Assembly (NCBI RefSeq): GCF_033439725.1
Contig: NW_026944383.1
Span: 4,898,001-4,962,000 of the forward strand
Source of the DNA: Neurospora tetraspora
Taxonomy: Eukaryota > Ascomycota > Sordariomycetes > Sordariales > Sordariaceae
Direction of reading: 5' to 3'
DNA length: 64,000 nucleotides
Positions within the stretch are counted from its first letter, which is position 1. Every line of letters starts with the position of its first letter. Shown here piece by piece: positions 33,831 to 44,770 of this stretch. A program made the translations under genes and the position numbers. The notes under the pieces were generated by a model that made no database searches, had not been told where the DNA came from, and worked only from the letters and a program-made list of their open reading frames with translations.

Positions 33831-35908
33831 GACGGCGGCGGGCGGGCGGACGGCCGGCGTTGGAGGCGGGTCGGGTAGTGCTGCTGGTGCGATGCAGGTA
33901 GAGGTTGATGCGAGGTGCTCGCTCGCTCCTGTCGTCTTGCGATTGTTCGTCGGCGGTGCTGCTTGGGGCTACAGTACTGTACAGGCAAGGTAGGTCTAGT
34001 GGGCAGGTCGGTTCGGTACTCTAGAGGTACGACTGTGCAGGCAATCTGCAATCTACTCGCCAAGTGTAGCCGACCACCTGCGCAGCAAGAAGCACGACCT
34101 TGGTCTACCTCTTCTCGTCGATTGGAATACGGTAGACGGGGACGGGGACGGAGACGGAGACGGGGGGGAGAAGGGTTAGCAAAGGTCGCCAATGTACGGG
34201 TACGGGGCTGGAATGTCGAACTACTACGGCCAGGGCAGTGGTGTCGGTGGATGATGGCTGATGGATGGCTGATGGGACCCGACCGAATGACCGACCACTG
34301 AGGGAGTGCAGGGCTTCTGGCTGCTGAGGACCCGGAGCCACAGGGGGCCATTTGCAATCAGAAGTGGAGCATCAGGAACCGGCGTGGGCTTGATCTGGTC
34401 TTGGTTGCATCGGGACCGACCACTTTGAACACAGCCAACTTATAACTTGAAGATGTATAGAAGCTCTATGAAGGATATAGATATGGGAGAATTGGAAAGG
34501 GTTTCTTTCGGAAATAAGAAACGTCACATTACAGCAAAGATGGAGATCGAATGCCGAGACGGGGCTAGCTTGTCGTCGTGTCCAGAGAAGGAGGGAGGGA
34601 AGTATACGGGATACGGCAGACTGCGTAGAGGCTGACCTCCATGGTAACTGTCCAGGGCTGTCCTATCACATCCCGTTGTTGATAGCTGTCCTGTCCGTGT
34701 TGATTTTGTGCCGCCAGATGGCCGGTCAGTCGGATTGTTTAGAGGGTGCATCCGGGCGGTTGTGATACGGGATGGGGGCTGATAGCTGTAGATGCGTAGA
34801 GGTGTGTTTATACCCCGGTCAAAATTTCAAGTTCTAGTTCAAGAGACTCTGAGAATAAGTTTAGGGCAGAGAGCTGTGTTGATGTACAGTTTTGCATGGG
34901 AAGATCGAATTCAACGAGCTCTTCTAGTCTCCTGATCGTATACAAGAACACCGTGTAAGAACGTTGTTGTTCCTGAATTGCGGGGAGGCGATTCCCCGTC
35001 GACTAGGGGTTCGAAAGGGGTTCAACTTATTACAACTGCGAGTCCATCCTTGACTTGTCTTTCATGGTCCAGTATAGAGAATGCCCCATTCAAGTGGGAC
35101 GGCATTGAATAGAGATGTCATTGAGATTTCATGGGCGAGGCTGAGGAAGTCATGATTCCATTGTTGGTTGGAGGCAGCCCTATCTCCGATTAAGTCCATC
35201 CCGCTGTCATCAAAGCTGGGGTTCGTACAACCAGTTGGTAACCTGAAAAGTCAGAACACCACGCAATATCTTTATATTAACTGGTTCAAATACGGTTGAG
35301 CTTACACAACAAAGTAGAAAGATGAGGACGTCACCGTCACCATACGGGACACATTTTGCGCCTCCCGGATCTCATGTTTCCGTCTCAGCTTGTGTTTAAG
35401 ACGCATCTGACGGGACCTCTGTCTTCAAGTGTTCCCGTCGAATGTACACCTCGAATGATGCCATGTCGATGTGTTAAATCGCAGACTCTAAGCCAGCCAC
35501 CTCGCTAACCGTCAACATTTCACTTAAAGCCCGTGACCAAGTACCAATTCGATCAGGCCGATGGGTGGATGCTAAAAGATGTTAATACGGCTTTTGGAAG
35601 TTGAGGTTGATGCAAGTCGAAAGCCAAGCCTGCATGCACTGAAGGTGTTCCTGAGCTTGCACGTGACCCTGAGCGCTAACGCCCTTGACGCCAAGCCAAT
35701 CTGGGGCAGGCGGCAGTGGTCCAAGCTTCCCGCTGCATCGCTGGAGTATGTCGTTGCGACCAAGCAGCGTCTCGAGTCCCGTCTCCAACTGACGAACATC
35801 CCGCTCGACATCACAGCGCCTGGCCCCAACTTTCGCCAGTTTCCTTGCGCTTTTCAAGCTACTATCGTCGCCAACATACTGAATCAGTCTTGTCTATAAG
35901 CCGTCACC
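33831..35908. promoter_or_regulatory. Divergent Rho GEF / vma-3 upstream region
   Basis: 2.08 kb between two divergent genes. It holds a G-rich GGGGAC tract (listed separately) in the Rho GEF leader, a CACGTG E-box-like palindrome near 35657, and a short GGGGA...TCCCC hairpin near 34981. A plus frame 35579-35899 ends 9 bp before the vma-3 ATG and is more likely leader than gene. No gene was seen. Confidence 0.5.
34135..34168 (+). repeat. G-rich GGGGAC/GGAGAC tandem tract
   Basis: Six-base units GACGGG then GACGGA, ending in a run of seven G, on the plus strand (C-rich on the Rho GEF sense strand). Four or more G runs are close enough for a G-quadruplex. Confidence 0.8.
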
Positions 35909-36890
35909 ATGGCCGAAATCATGGCCGATTCGGAACTTGCCCCCAAGTTCGCGCCATTCATTGGCATGGTACGTTAACAGCAGTCGCGAAACGACCCTTC
36001 CCCGGGTGTGGCCAACAAGGTGTAGCTGGGTTGGGATGGGACACAACCACGCAACAACATCACTCGACAACAACATCAAGGTCCACTAACAATGTTCTCT
36101 CTTACCAGGCCGGCATCGCAGCCGCCATGATCTTTGGCAGTACGGCTCTCCCGATTTCCAGCTCGACATCTTAATCAAGATCACAAACGCTGACCATGTC
36201 GTTTCCAACTTCACAGGCGCGGGCGCCGCATATGGCACAGCCAAGTCTGGCATCGGTATCGCCGGCGTGGGTACCTTCCGGCCGGACCTCATCATGAAGG
36301 TTAGTTTCTCCCCAGCAGTACGACTACAGTACTTGTCTGCAGAGACTAACATGCTCTCCTATGACCGATAGTGCCTGATCCCCGTCGTCATGTCCGGTAT
36401 TATTGCCGTTTACGCCCTCGTCGTAGCTGTCCTGATCGCACAGGATCTCGGGCCGCCAGGATCCGGTCAACATTATAGCTTGTTCAAGTACGTCTCGGCA
36501 CCTACGACGTCTCTCCCTTCACAAACACGGGCTCTGGAGATCATACATCTTGGGGAAACGGTTCAGCTAACATCGACTCTCACCACAGTGGCTTCATGCA
36601 TCTTGCATGTGGTCTATCAGTCGGTCTCACCGGTCTCGCCGCGGGCTACTGCATTGGTATTGTAGGCGACAAGGGTGTCCGATCGTTCATGCTACAGTCG
36701 AGGATCTTTGTCGGCATGGTCTTGATCCTCATTTTCGGCGAAGTCCTTGGTCTTTATGGGTAAGAAGCCAGCCAGCCAGCCAACCTGCTGCCGTTGAAGC
36801 GGCACTTGAATTTTTCGAACAATATGCTAACCGAGATCTTTACTTAGCCTCATCGTCGCCCTTATCCTCAACACCAAGAGCAAGGGCTAA
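35909..36890 (+). CDS. vma-3: V-ATPase proteolipid subunit c
   Basis: Subunit c forms the rotor ring of the vacuolar H+-ATPase. Six exons: 35909-35968, 36109-36139, 36217-36299, 36372-36487, 36589-36759 and 36848-36890, all with GT/AG introns of 72-140 bp. They give 167 residues with four membrane helices. Landmarks are [20 protein letters not shown] (exons 1-3), [57 protein letters not shown] and [20 protein letters not shown]. The last holds the essential Glu of helix 4. It closely matches the Neurospora vma-3 protein as I remember it, including many small exons. The 31-bp second exon lies inside the first helix. Confidence 0.97.
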
Positions 36891-38650
36891 ATATCTTGCC
36901 TCCGAATCAAACATGCTGCGAGTGTTGATCCACAGACAGAAAAAGAGGGAATGAAAACAGATGGATTACTATTCGGTGTACACAAACTCCGTATGAACAC
37001 GGACTGAACAGGATATCATACGCTCCAACAACGAAAGAACGAGCTTTGTTCAAGGAAAGGGAAGGAAGGGACGGATGACAGCTGAATGAATGGGTACATT
37101 GGGGGCGCAAACCTGAAAGTGTATAGCATTTTGGCCTGGCGTTTAAACGGAATTGCTGCTGCTACTGGTTTGTTTGTTTTTGGGTTATAGTCTTATTGGG
37201 GCCCAAGTAGAGAAATAGAGAGGCAGAAGTCAACATCACCGATGTGATGGCACGGCATGCCAGCACCTGTCCAGATGCTCGGGTTACCATCTGCTCTTCT
37301 CTTTGGTCTTTCATCCCATCTGGGTTCCTGTCATCGCATATAAGAAACTCTTTCCCACCCACCCAAAGCTTACCTTGCTCTTTCTTCTTCGACTTTGATA
37401 TCTTGCTACTTTGGTCAGTTCTTTCGGTTTTGTCAGCCCTCAAACTACGTGTGTGACAACCCATAGGCTATGAGAGAATCAAGACGCAATGAAATGCTAT
37501 GGGGCTGGATGAAACCAAAAAAACGCAATAGGTCCTAAACTAATAGAGGCATGACTACTATGAAATTCAAACACACAAAACTTACCTTACCACTTATATC
37601 TTATGTATTGATATACGTAGAAGATGACTCGTAACACTGCCACACGTGATCGCCATCAAGTCCTCAATCTCTTCCAGCATTGAAAAAACGACTCGACAAA
37701 TTTTTGGAGAACTGATCAACTTACACTGCCTCAACGGCCACACATGGACTAACTCATTTGAGGATGTTTACACGAAGATCGGTGCATGATCACAACATTG
37801 AACAGCAGATACTTTTTCAATAAAACCCTACGTGCTTGCTTGTTTCTTAACGTCATGCTTATACTACATGCTGAACATCGATAATGATAACCTAACTAAG
37901 TACTTGGGCCTTCTTTATCCTCCTCCTCCCAAACTTTCCTCCATTTCTTTCTCGAAAAAACCATCGACATTGCTCATATCAGTCAGCAATCTCAAAAAAA
38001 AACTCGTTGACACCTTTCTCCAAAATCTTTTCAACAACCTTCATCTCAGGCGCAAGTTCAAATCATCGTCAAAAATCAACACAACAACAAAAGCGAAACG
38101 CCATCATGCAAAAAAAAAAGTGGGACAATGCCACGCAGCAACTGATACCAGCATTGGTGTCCGCTGACCGTTCGAGCGACCAAGAAGAGGTCAGAAAAAA
38201 CCGTTTCCCCATGCAAAAATGAGAAAAGGAAAGGAGAGATGAAGAAAATTGAAAAAAAAAAAAAAAAGAAAAAAAAAGGGAAGAATGACACTGCAATCAA
38301 TCCATCACGGCAACCCAGGCAGGCTTGTTTGTGGGCTCCCTCGCCATACCATCCCATACCCCATTTTGATTCAACAGACAGAAAGAAAAGGAATGAAAAA
38401 GGGAAAGAGACAAAAAGGGAAGGAAATGAAAGGAAAGGAAAGGAAGAAAGGCCAAAAGCATAAACCCAATGCCAAAAAAACGCCTTTGAATGATGTGTCT
38501 CCAAGTGAAGAAGACGACATGGGAACGAGAAGCAAAAAAACAGGAAGGAACAAGACTCATCTCATCATGAGGGCTGATCACTCAATCGCTCTTTCAGCCT
38601 TGCTGCTGCTGCTGCCTCTCGCCGCGACAAAAGCGGCATACAGCCCGACG
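36891..38650. other. Intergenic between convergent vma-3 and the 38.7-40.0 kb gene
   Basis: 1.76 kb of 3' flank on both sides. Content is AT-richer, with purine-only and A-run tracts at 38222-38460 (16 A at 38252-38267). The open frames there are low-complexity translations of those tracts. No gene was seen. Confidence 0.45.
38222..38460 (+). repeat. Polypurine A/G-rich region
   Basis: Near-continuous A and G at 38222-38285 and again at 38385-38455, including runs of 16 A and 9 A and repeated GGAAA units. It lies in the 3' flank of the minus-strand gene ending at 38651, where it reads as pyrimidine. Confidence 0.7.
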
Positions 38651-39998
38651 CTATCGCGCCCGCATGCCGAGCCGGAAAGGCAGCTTGCTGGTGCGCGTCT
38701 CCACGTTCTTGCGGAACCGGCGCCAGCCCGGTTTGCGCTCTTCCTGTTCTCTCATGAGGTCTATCGTCAAAAAAGAGCATTAGAATCAAAATCTGCTGAC
38801 TGGAAAATCATTTGAGAAGAAGAAAAGACAAACGTACTCAGAAACTCATCCCACCGATGGTTCTCCTGAACCAAGATATCGCCATTCTCCCTCGCCAGCC
38901 TTTCCCGCCGCGCCTTGGCCGCCGCCACCTCGCCTACCAGATACGGATCCTCGAGCGGTCGCGCGACGTTGTTGGAGGGGTTGTTGTTGTTCCGCTCCTC
39001 TTCGATGCGATCCAGAGCCCGTCGGAGGCCGTCAAGGTTGGTGGTGGAGGCGTTGGCTGCTGCGCGCCTTTGCGCGACGTTTTGGTATTGGCGGAGGTTG
39101 GGGTTGGAGGACATGGATGAGAGGGACGGGATGCGGAAATCGCCAAGCACCGGGAAGTCGGTTCGCGGCGGCGGGCCGGAGGGGACCGGGGGGAGACCGA
39201 CTCGGGGAGGAGGGGAGCTGGAGTTGGTAGATCGGGAGGGAGTGTCTGTGCTGGTCTGGGCCCGGGTCCGGGTCCCGGCGACGGGACGGGAACCGGCGTT
39301 GGTGGTGGTGGTGGGGAGGGAGGTGGAGCTGGCGGCCGCGCTAGTCCTCGTGTTGGTGGTGCTCCGGTTGTTGCTCCGGCTGTTGCTGTTATTTCCGAGC
39401 CTGGCAATGGTGCTGGAGCTGTCATTGGCGGCCGAATTAGTACCAAGGCGGTTTCGGTTTCGCGTGATGGTGGTGGTTGCGGTAGTGGTGTCGGAAGTAG
39501 CTCTACCGCTAGTTCTACTGGCGGTTCTCGAAGTACCCCGGGAAGTGCTTCCGGACGAAGTTTCGCGGGGGGTGGCAGCCGCGGCACGGGTACGGGTGCG
39601 GCTGCGTTCACGGCGGGTCTCTTCCGGCGGATCGGGAAGTGTTGCGGGAACTAGAGAGGAGAGGACACCGAGCCGGCCGGCCATGTCCCATCCTGCTGCT
39701 GGCGGTGAATAAGGCGGTGCAGGCTCCGCCGGAAGGTTGTATGGATCGGCATATGAATAACGATCCGAGTGGTAGGAAGGCACCTCAGAGACTAAATCAT
39801 ATTCGACTATCAGTGCATTTGTCTATTTGAATAATGAATTGTTTAGGTGAACTTACTGTAAGAAGGTGCCACGGAGCGAATCGAAGCGGTCTCGGCCATC
39901 TCGATCATGGAAGGGAAACGGTGAGACGGTGCTTGAGAGGCCATCTCGATCATAGATGGGAAGCGGCGAGACGGCGCCTGAGTAGTAGTGGTAACCAT
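38651..39998 (-). CDS. Uncharacterised Ser/Thr/Arg-rich protein with conserved-looking ends
   Basis: Exons are 39857-39998, 38838-39806 and 38651-38760; introns are 50 and 77 bp with GTAAGT and GTACGT donors. The product is 406 residues. The N-terminus carries a tandem 15-residue repeat, QAPSRRFPSMIEMAS then QAPSHRFPSMIEMAE. Exon 2 starts in IEYDLVSEVPSYHSDRYSY, a pattern I recall from other ascomycete proteins of unknown function. Residues about 90-270 are low-complexity Ser, Thr, Asn and Arg. The C-terminal 100 residues are charged helices (YLVGEVAAAKARRERLAREN, HRWDEFLNLMREQEERKPGW, RRFRKNVETR). Ignoring the last intron would replace the basic end with an unrelated hydrophobic one; the spliced end fits better. 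No enzymatic motif or signal peptide was seen. Confidence 0.8.
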
Positions 39999-41866
39999 GA
40001 TTGCTATTTCCTACGATCCTCTTGTCGACCCCAAGCTACAAGTAACTAAGACAGAGAGGGAGGAAATGCAGAAAGGAAAGAAGGTTGGGAAGCTACTGCC
40101 AGCGATGGGGGAGAGAGGCGTGGCAGTAAGGTAAGGCCAGCTGAGCGCGGTGACGGTGATGCAGTGTAGGTGAACGGCAACCAGCACAGACTTGTTACTC
40201 CAACGTGCTAGACGACACAATTACCTGATCTCCTGTAGCAATTCCAACGTTGTTCAAAGCGGGGAAACGAAGCCTTTGACGCAGAGAACGGGGGGAGAGG
40301 AAACAATGAAACATTCAGATGAAAGACTAGAAGAGGCAGAAGAGCAACAGATAACCTTTTTAAGGTTCCGCGAGACCAAGACGCGGGGAGGTCTTGGAGG
40401 TACTCGTTCGCTCGGGTCGGTCGACAGCACCAACTCCAAGCTGCAACCCTGGTAGACCTGTGCAGCTTGCTGGAGCTACCTACCCCAGCCCAGCAAAGGC
40501 CCAGTCTTCCCATCGACCCCCTTCGCGGCTGCGAGGCAGTGTTGTAGCAGCTCCGTACAGTGGCCCAATGTCCAATAATACCCGTCCCAAAGGAACCAGA
40601 ACGGGGTTTATTCAAGGGCCAAGAAGTTAATTGTAGCAACACGTAAGAAACGTTGTGGGAGAACCCAATCAGAGGAAGAGGCAGCGCGGCCAACGAGGCT
40701 CACCGTCGGGGCTAGGTTCGGACTCTAGTTCGGACCATGTTCTAGAAACGGGAAGAGAAAAAAGATAGTATCTGACCAGGGGAGGGGCACGCAGGGCACA
40801 CGCTGCACAACCTGACTTTGGTCCGCCAAAAGAGCAGAAAGACTGCGTTGAACGAGGGGAAATGCACAGCATCAAGGTACCGGGCCACGTACCTAACGGC
40901 TGGGCTGCAGACACAACCGCAAACACATGATGCGTGGTCGACACCAACTTGATTTCATATCCGTGTCCCTTTGTGTGTTTGTCTGGGAATGCATGTCTTG
41001 GGCCCGAGTTCGAGTTCGGGAATTTGGAAGTTGTTTTGAAACATCGAGGTAAGAAGCGGATATTGATAGCCATCCTGCCATTGCATAAGTTGCACAATGG
41101 CATTAGCAACCCCGACGGCGCCGGCCGACAACTGAATAACCCCGGAACCCCGTCATCCACGAGGTCGGATACGGATAGCATCCACCTTGGAATGCCACCG
41201 AGGTGCCGAAGCTCCTCAACTTCATCATTGTATGGAGTCGCCGTCGTCAAAGTTGGAGCCGGGGCTGAGTGCGTCATAGACCACGGCCGGGGAGGAGCCG
41301 TCGTTACAGCCGTCTTGTCCGAGAGCCTTGAAATTGGCATAGTTTATAATGGTACGATTCTTGTTGCAAACTGGAAAAAGGTCGCCTTCGGCACATGGCC
41401 GGGTTTTCGGGCCATTCAAGTCTTGTACCTGCAGTTGATCGTCCATGATAGCCAAGAAAGACCCTCTTCGACCCTGTGGCGTGCGTGTGCGTAGTGTACA
41501 AGACGCGGGAGTTACCTGTCATGACAACCGGGTAGACAATCCGGATGGAAAACACCCTCACGGCTGGCATCGTGATGATTGCCCCTCATCTGAATTTCGT
41601 ACTGTGTAAAGTATGGTCCACACAGAATCCAAAACATTTCAGCGGTAAGAATCAAGGCTCGGTCAAGCGGAGTTGGAGAGGTTGACTGAGGTTGGGTACA
41701 TACACAGTAGCTCGGAGTATATGAAACTCGCCAGGTCCACAGAAACCACCAGTATGGAGTTTTGTTCGCTACAGAATTCGGAGTTGCTTATTCCGCTTAC
41801 AACCAACTCTGGGCAAAGCGAACAGTCGGTATGCGCAAATGAGACTATTCTTCACTTCCTCGCCAT
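39999..41866. other. Intergenic with unresolved open frames
   Basis: 1.9 kb left of the transposon. Frames overlap on opposite strands at 40669-41340 (minus), 40934-41494 (plus, begins at GTG not ATG) and 41225-41640 (minus). Some have plausible-looking stretches on both strands, so composition alone explains them. I cannot call a gene. Confidence 0.35.
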
Positions 41867-41875
41867 GGGAATAAT
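41867..41875. repeat. Left target-site duplication GGGAATAAT
   Basis: Nine bases directly left of the element, identical to the nine bases at 42430-42438 directly right of it. Confidence 0.93.
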
Positions 41876-42429
41876 CGAAAACGGTAGTCAGCGCAGGCAG
41901 ATTTGGTAGTCAGCGCAGGCAAACAGAAGGCCAAGTCTCCAACTCAGAATTAAGATGTTTCAACCAAAACAACCGTCAGAGTTTCGCTTTCTTTTTGATA
42001 TTCACCTTCAAAGCTTCCTTTAAAGTCTTTTGCCCTTTTTTTCAGGAGCGCGATTGAACGAAGCAGGTGCAAAGTGTTCGCGCAAATGCTTGCTTGGCGT
42101 GCCTGGGCAGCGAAAAGTGGGGCAATTTGGAGTTGGACAATTTAATGGGCTGAAGTCGCTATCAGATGGGCCAAAAAAGCACCTAGGCCAAGTACTTTAG
42201 TATCATTTTCTCGATATCCTCTTTCGCCATTGCAGGTGGCTTTTTCTCTTCGTCAACTTTGGGATCGGAGTTTTCCTTATCGCTCGAGTCGGATATTCTT
42301 CTCAGTTCGGTTCGCGTGCGCGCGCATACTTTGAGGTTGGTGGTGCAAGTGATGGTGCACGTTAGTTGGGCATTTTTTGTAGTTGCCTGCGCTGACTACC
42401 AAATCTGCCTGCGCTGACTACCGTTTTCG
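41876..42429. mobile_element. Non-autonomous MULE-like DNA transposon (MITE), 554 bp
   Basis: The ends are perfect 47-bp terminal inverted repeats, 41876-41922 and 42383-42429, each starting CGAAAACGG. The element is flanked by a perfect 9-bp duplication, GGGAATAAT. Each terminal repeat contains two direct copies of the 17-mer GGTAGTCAGCGCAGGCA, 22 bp apart, a likely transposase-binding array. Nine-bp duplications with long terminal repeats are typical of Mutator-like elements, but IS256-like relatives also make 8-9 bp duplications. There is no room for a transposase. The duplication and repeats are uncorrupted, which points to recent insertion. RIP mutation is not obvious. It sits about 460 bp upstream of the metallophosphatase gene. 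Confidence 0.93.
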
Positions 42430-42438
42430 GGGAATAAT
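42430..42438. repeat. Right target-site duplication GGGAATAAT
   Basis: Directly abuts the right terminal repeat and matches the left flank base for base. Confidence 0.93.
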
Positions 42439-42889
42439 AAGCACGATGCTGAAGTAACGCTGGTATCTAGTAGGTCAGCAGACACCCCGAGCCACTGCAC
42501 CATCATGAGCCTCTCGTGAACATTGCCTTTATCTCTTCTTATCTGATTGCACCATCATGGTGTTCACTTGGTCGGTGTTATTCAGACCATGTGCCCACCT
42601 GCCAAATCGGTCAGGGTGGTTGGGAAGCTTCACGTGGCTGTGCGTAAGCTTGCTCCCAGTCACGTATCCAAAGCCACACTGACCGAACTGGAGTCTGGGA
42701 ATTGGCGGCAGGCACTTTGATAAGCATTGCCTGCCGGGGCCGGCGGATAGTGGGTACCCTGACGGCCAACACCGGCGCCGCTATGATAACCAGACAGACG
42801 ACACCGACATTGCGGCTGCATAGTACATTACATTTGAAACCATATACATCAAGCAGACACGCATAGGTACACATCAGGAACCCTCCGTG
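42439..42889 (+). promoter_or_regulatory. Upstream region of the metallophosphatase gene
   Basis: 451 bp between the transposon and the next ATG. A partial direct repeat is visible: GCACCATCATG at 42497 and again at 42549. No gene was seen. Confidence 0.4.
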
Positions 42890-44770
42890 ATGGCTGTCAA
42901 AGCCTCAATCCTCGTCGCCAGTGCCATTGCGACACTGGCACGGGCAATGCAGCCCGGAGCTGCATCTCCCATCGCCGCGCCCATGCGAGACCTCGTCTGG
43001 GGCAAGCTCAACTTCCTTCACACGACAGATACCCACGGCTGGCACGGCGGACATCTGCAAGAAGCACAGTATTCGGCTGATTGGGGCGACTACATATCCT
43101 TCGCCGAACATCTTCGAAAGCAAGCGGACGAGCAGGGCGTTGATCTTCTCCTCGTCGACACAGGCGATCGCGTCGAAGGCAACGGACTATACGATGCCTC
43201 GAATCCTAAGGGGAAATACTACTATGACATATACCGCGAGCAGGACGTCGACCTAATATGCACGGGGAACCACGAGCTGTACCATGCCTCGACTGCCGAT
43301 GGAGAACACCTGCGGACCGTCCCCAACTTCCAGGGGAGGTACATTGCGTCCAATCTGGACTACATCGACCCTAAGACGGGACTACAGATCCCCATGGCAC
43401 AGCGGTACCGCAAGTTCCAGACCAAGAACCAGAAGCTGACCATTGTCGCCATGGGTTTCCTTTTCGACTTTACCGGGAATGCAAATAACACGGTGGTGCA
43501 GCCCGTGAGGGAGACCATCAAGGAACAATGGTTCCAGGACGCCATCAAGGAGAATCCCGATGTGTTTGTGGTGTTCGGTCACGTCGGCGTGAAGATGCCC
43601 GAGTTCAAGGAGATCTTCACAGCCATTCGTAAGCAGAATTGGTTCACGCCCATCCTGTTCTTCGGCGGCCATGTGCACGTGCGTGACGCGACTGCGTACG
43701 ACTCCAAATCGTTTGCTATCGCCAGCGGTCGTTACTTTGAGACGATCGGCTGGATGTCGGTGGACGGTGATCTGAAGAGGACAACAAAGGACGTCGTCGC
43801 TGCTGCTGCTGCTGTCAACGACGACGCGCCTTCGACTGAGGTCGCGGGACTCTCGTTCCACCGCAGATACATCGACAACAACCTACTGGGTCTCTATTAT
43901 CACACCGGGTTGAACGAGTCCACATTCCCTACCGACCACGGACGAAACGTGTCGCAAATGATCGCCCAGGTCCGCAAGGATCTCGATCTGGATTACACAT
44001 TCGGCTGTGCGCCGAAGGACCTGTGGATGACGAGGGCACCCTATCCCTCCGAGGACAGCATCTACACGTGGCTCGAGAAGGAGGTTCTTCCAGAGGTCGC
44101 CATCAATGAAGACCGGAAAGATGTCCCTCATCTGGTCATCATGAACACCGGCGCCATCCGGTTCGACATCTTCAAGGGCAAGTTCACCAGAGATACAACG
44201 TATATCATCTCGCCCTTCCTCAGCGTGCTCAACTACATCCCCGACGTCCCCTACGAGGTTGCCAGTAAGGTTATTGGCTTGCTCAACAAGGCCGGCCGGA
44301 TCTTGGAGGAGCATGCTCCTATGGATGCCAGGTTTATGGCTATCCCGGAGCAGTTCGCCATCCAGCAGGACATTATTCACGAGAACCCAATGCCGTCTTT
44401 CGCGGGTGACAGTATTGTAGACGGGCAAAAGCCCTTGTCAGGTGCTAAGAAGGAGCCCGTTCTGATTGAAGGATATACGACAAGGGATGATATTGGTGAT
44501 GATGGCGATGATGCCATCCACTCTGCCATCAACTTCCATGTTGTGCCCAACGCTATTCAGGCCGAGGTTGGGTTCTCACCCAAAGAGAAGGATGAGACGC
44601 CTGGAAAGGTTGATCTCGTGTTCTTTGACTTTATCCAGCCTTGGGTCTTGGGAGCGTTGAAGATTTCTGGTGGGAACTACACTAATGATGATGTCAAGAG
44701 TTATGTCGATGGAACTTTTACGGAGTTGATGGCGGGCTGGATCAAGGAGAACTGGCCTGCTGATTGTTAG
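42890..44770 (+). CDS. Secreted metallophosphatase, 5'-nucleotidase-like (yeast YHR202W type)
   Basis: Single exon. The ATG at 42890 gives 626 residues; the codon before it is GTG, not a start. Residues 1-20 form a signal peptide (KASILVASAIATLARAM). The calcineurin-like phosphoesterase core has all metal motifs: TTDTHGW (D47, H49), LVDTGDRVEGNG near 90, CTGNHELYH near 125, VFGHVGVK near 229 and FGGHVHVRD near 259. The second half is the 5'-nucleotidase-type C-terminal domain (PHLVIMNTGAIRFDIFKGKF, TYIISPFLSVLNYIPDVP). The likely action is hydrolysis of phosphate esters or nucleotides in the secretory route, vacuole or outside the cell. The exact substrate is not shown. Several N-glycosylation sequons (for example NNT, NES, NYT) fit a secreted protein. 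It converges on isy1. Confidence 0.92.
   Translation: MAVKASILVASAIATLARAMQPGAASPIAAPMRDLVWGKLNFLHTTDTHGWHGGHLQEAQYSADWGDYISFAEHLRKQADEQGVDLLLVDTGDRVEGNGLYDASNPKGKYYYDIYREQDVDLICTGNHELYHASTADGEHLRTVPNFQGRYIASNLDYIDPKTGLQIPMAQRYRKFQTKNQKLTIVAMGFLFDFTGNANNTVVQPVRETIKEQWFQDAIKENPDVFVVFGHVGVKMPEFKEIFTAIRKQNWFTPILFFGGHVHVRDATAYDSKSFAIASGRYFETIGWMSVDGDLKRTTKDVVAAAAAVNDDAPSTEVAGLSFHRRYIDNNLLGLYYHTGLNESTFPTDHGRNVSQMIAQVRKDLDLDYTFGCAPKDLWMTRAPYPSEDSIYTWLEKEVLPEVAINEDRKDVPHLVIMNTGAIRFDIFKGKFTRDTTYIISPFLSVLNYIPDVPYEVASKVIGLLNKAGRILEEHAPMDARFMAIPEQFAIQQDIIHENPMPSFAGDSIVDGQKPLSGAKKEPVLIEGYTTRDDIGDDGDDAIHSAINFHVVPNAIQAEVGFSPKEKDETPGKVDLVFFDFIQPWVLGALKISGGNYTNDDVKSYVDGTFTELMAGWIKENWPADC

Noticed and set aside
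35275-35300. GGTTCAAAT, tRNA T-loop-like
   Set aside because: No C61-equivalent, no matching acceptor or anticodon arms upstream. The same was judged for GGTTCGAA near 35007 and GGTTTGAATCC near 21571. I found no tRNA in the window.
35579-35899. 106-codon plus frame upstream of vma-3
   Set aside because: Ends 9 bp before the vma-3 start; no motif; opposite strand also open.
40669-41340. 223-codon minus frame
   Set aside because: Overlaps a similar-length plus frame, mixed low-complexity content, no family motif or splice support.
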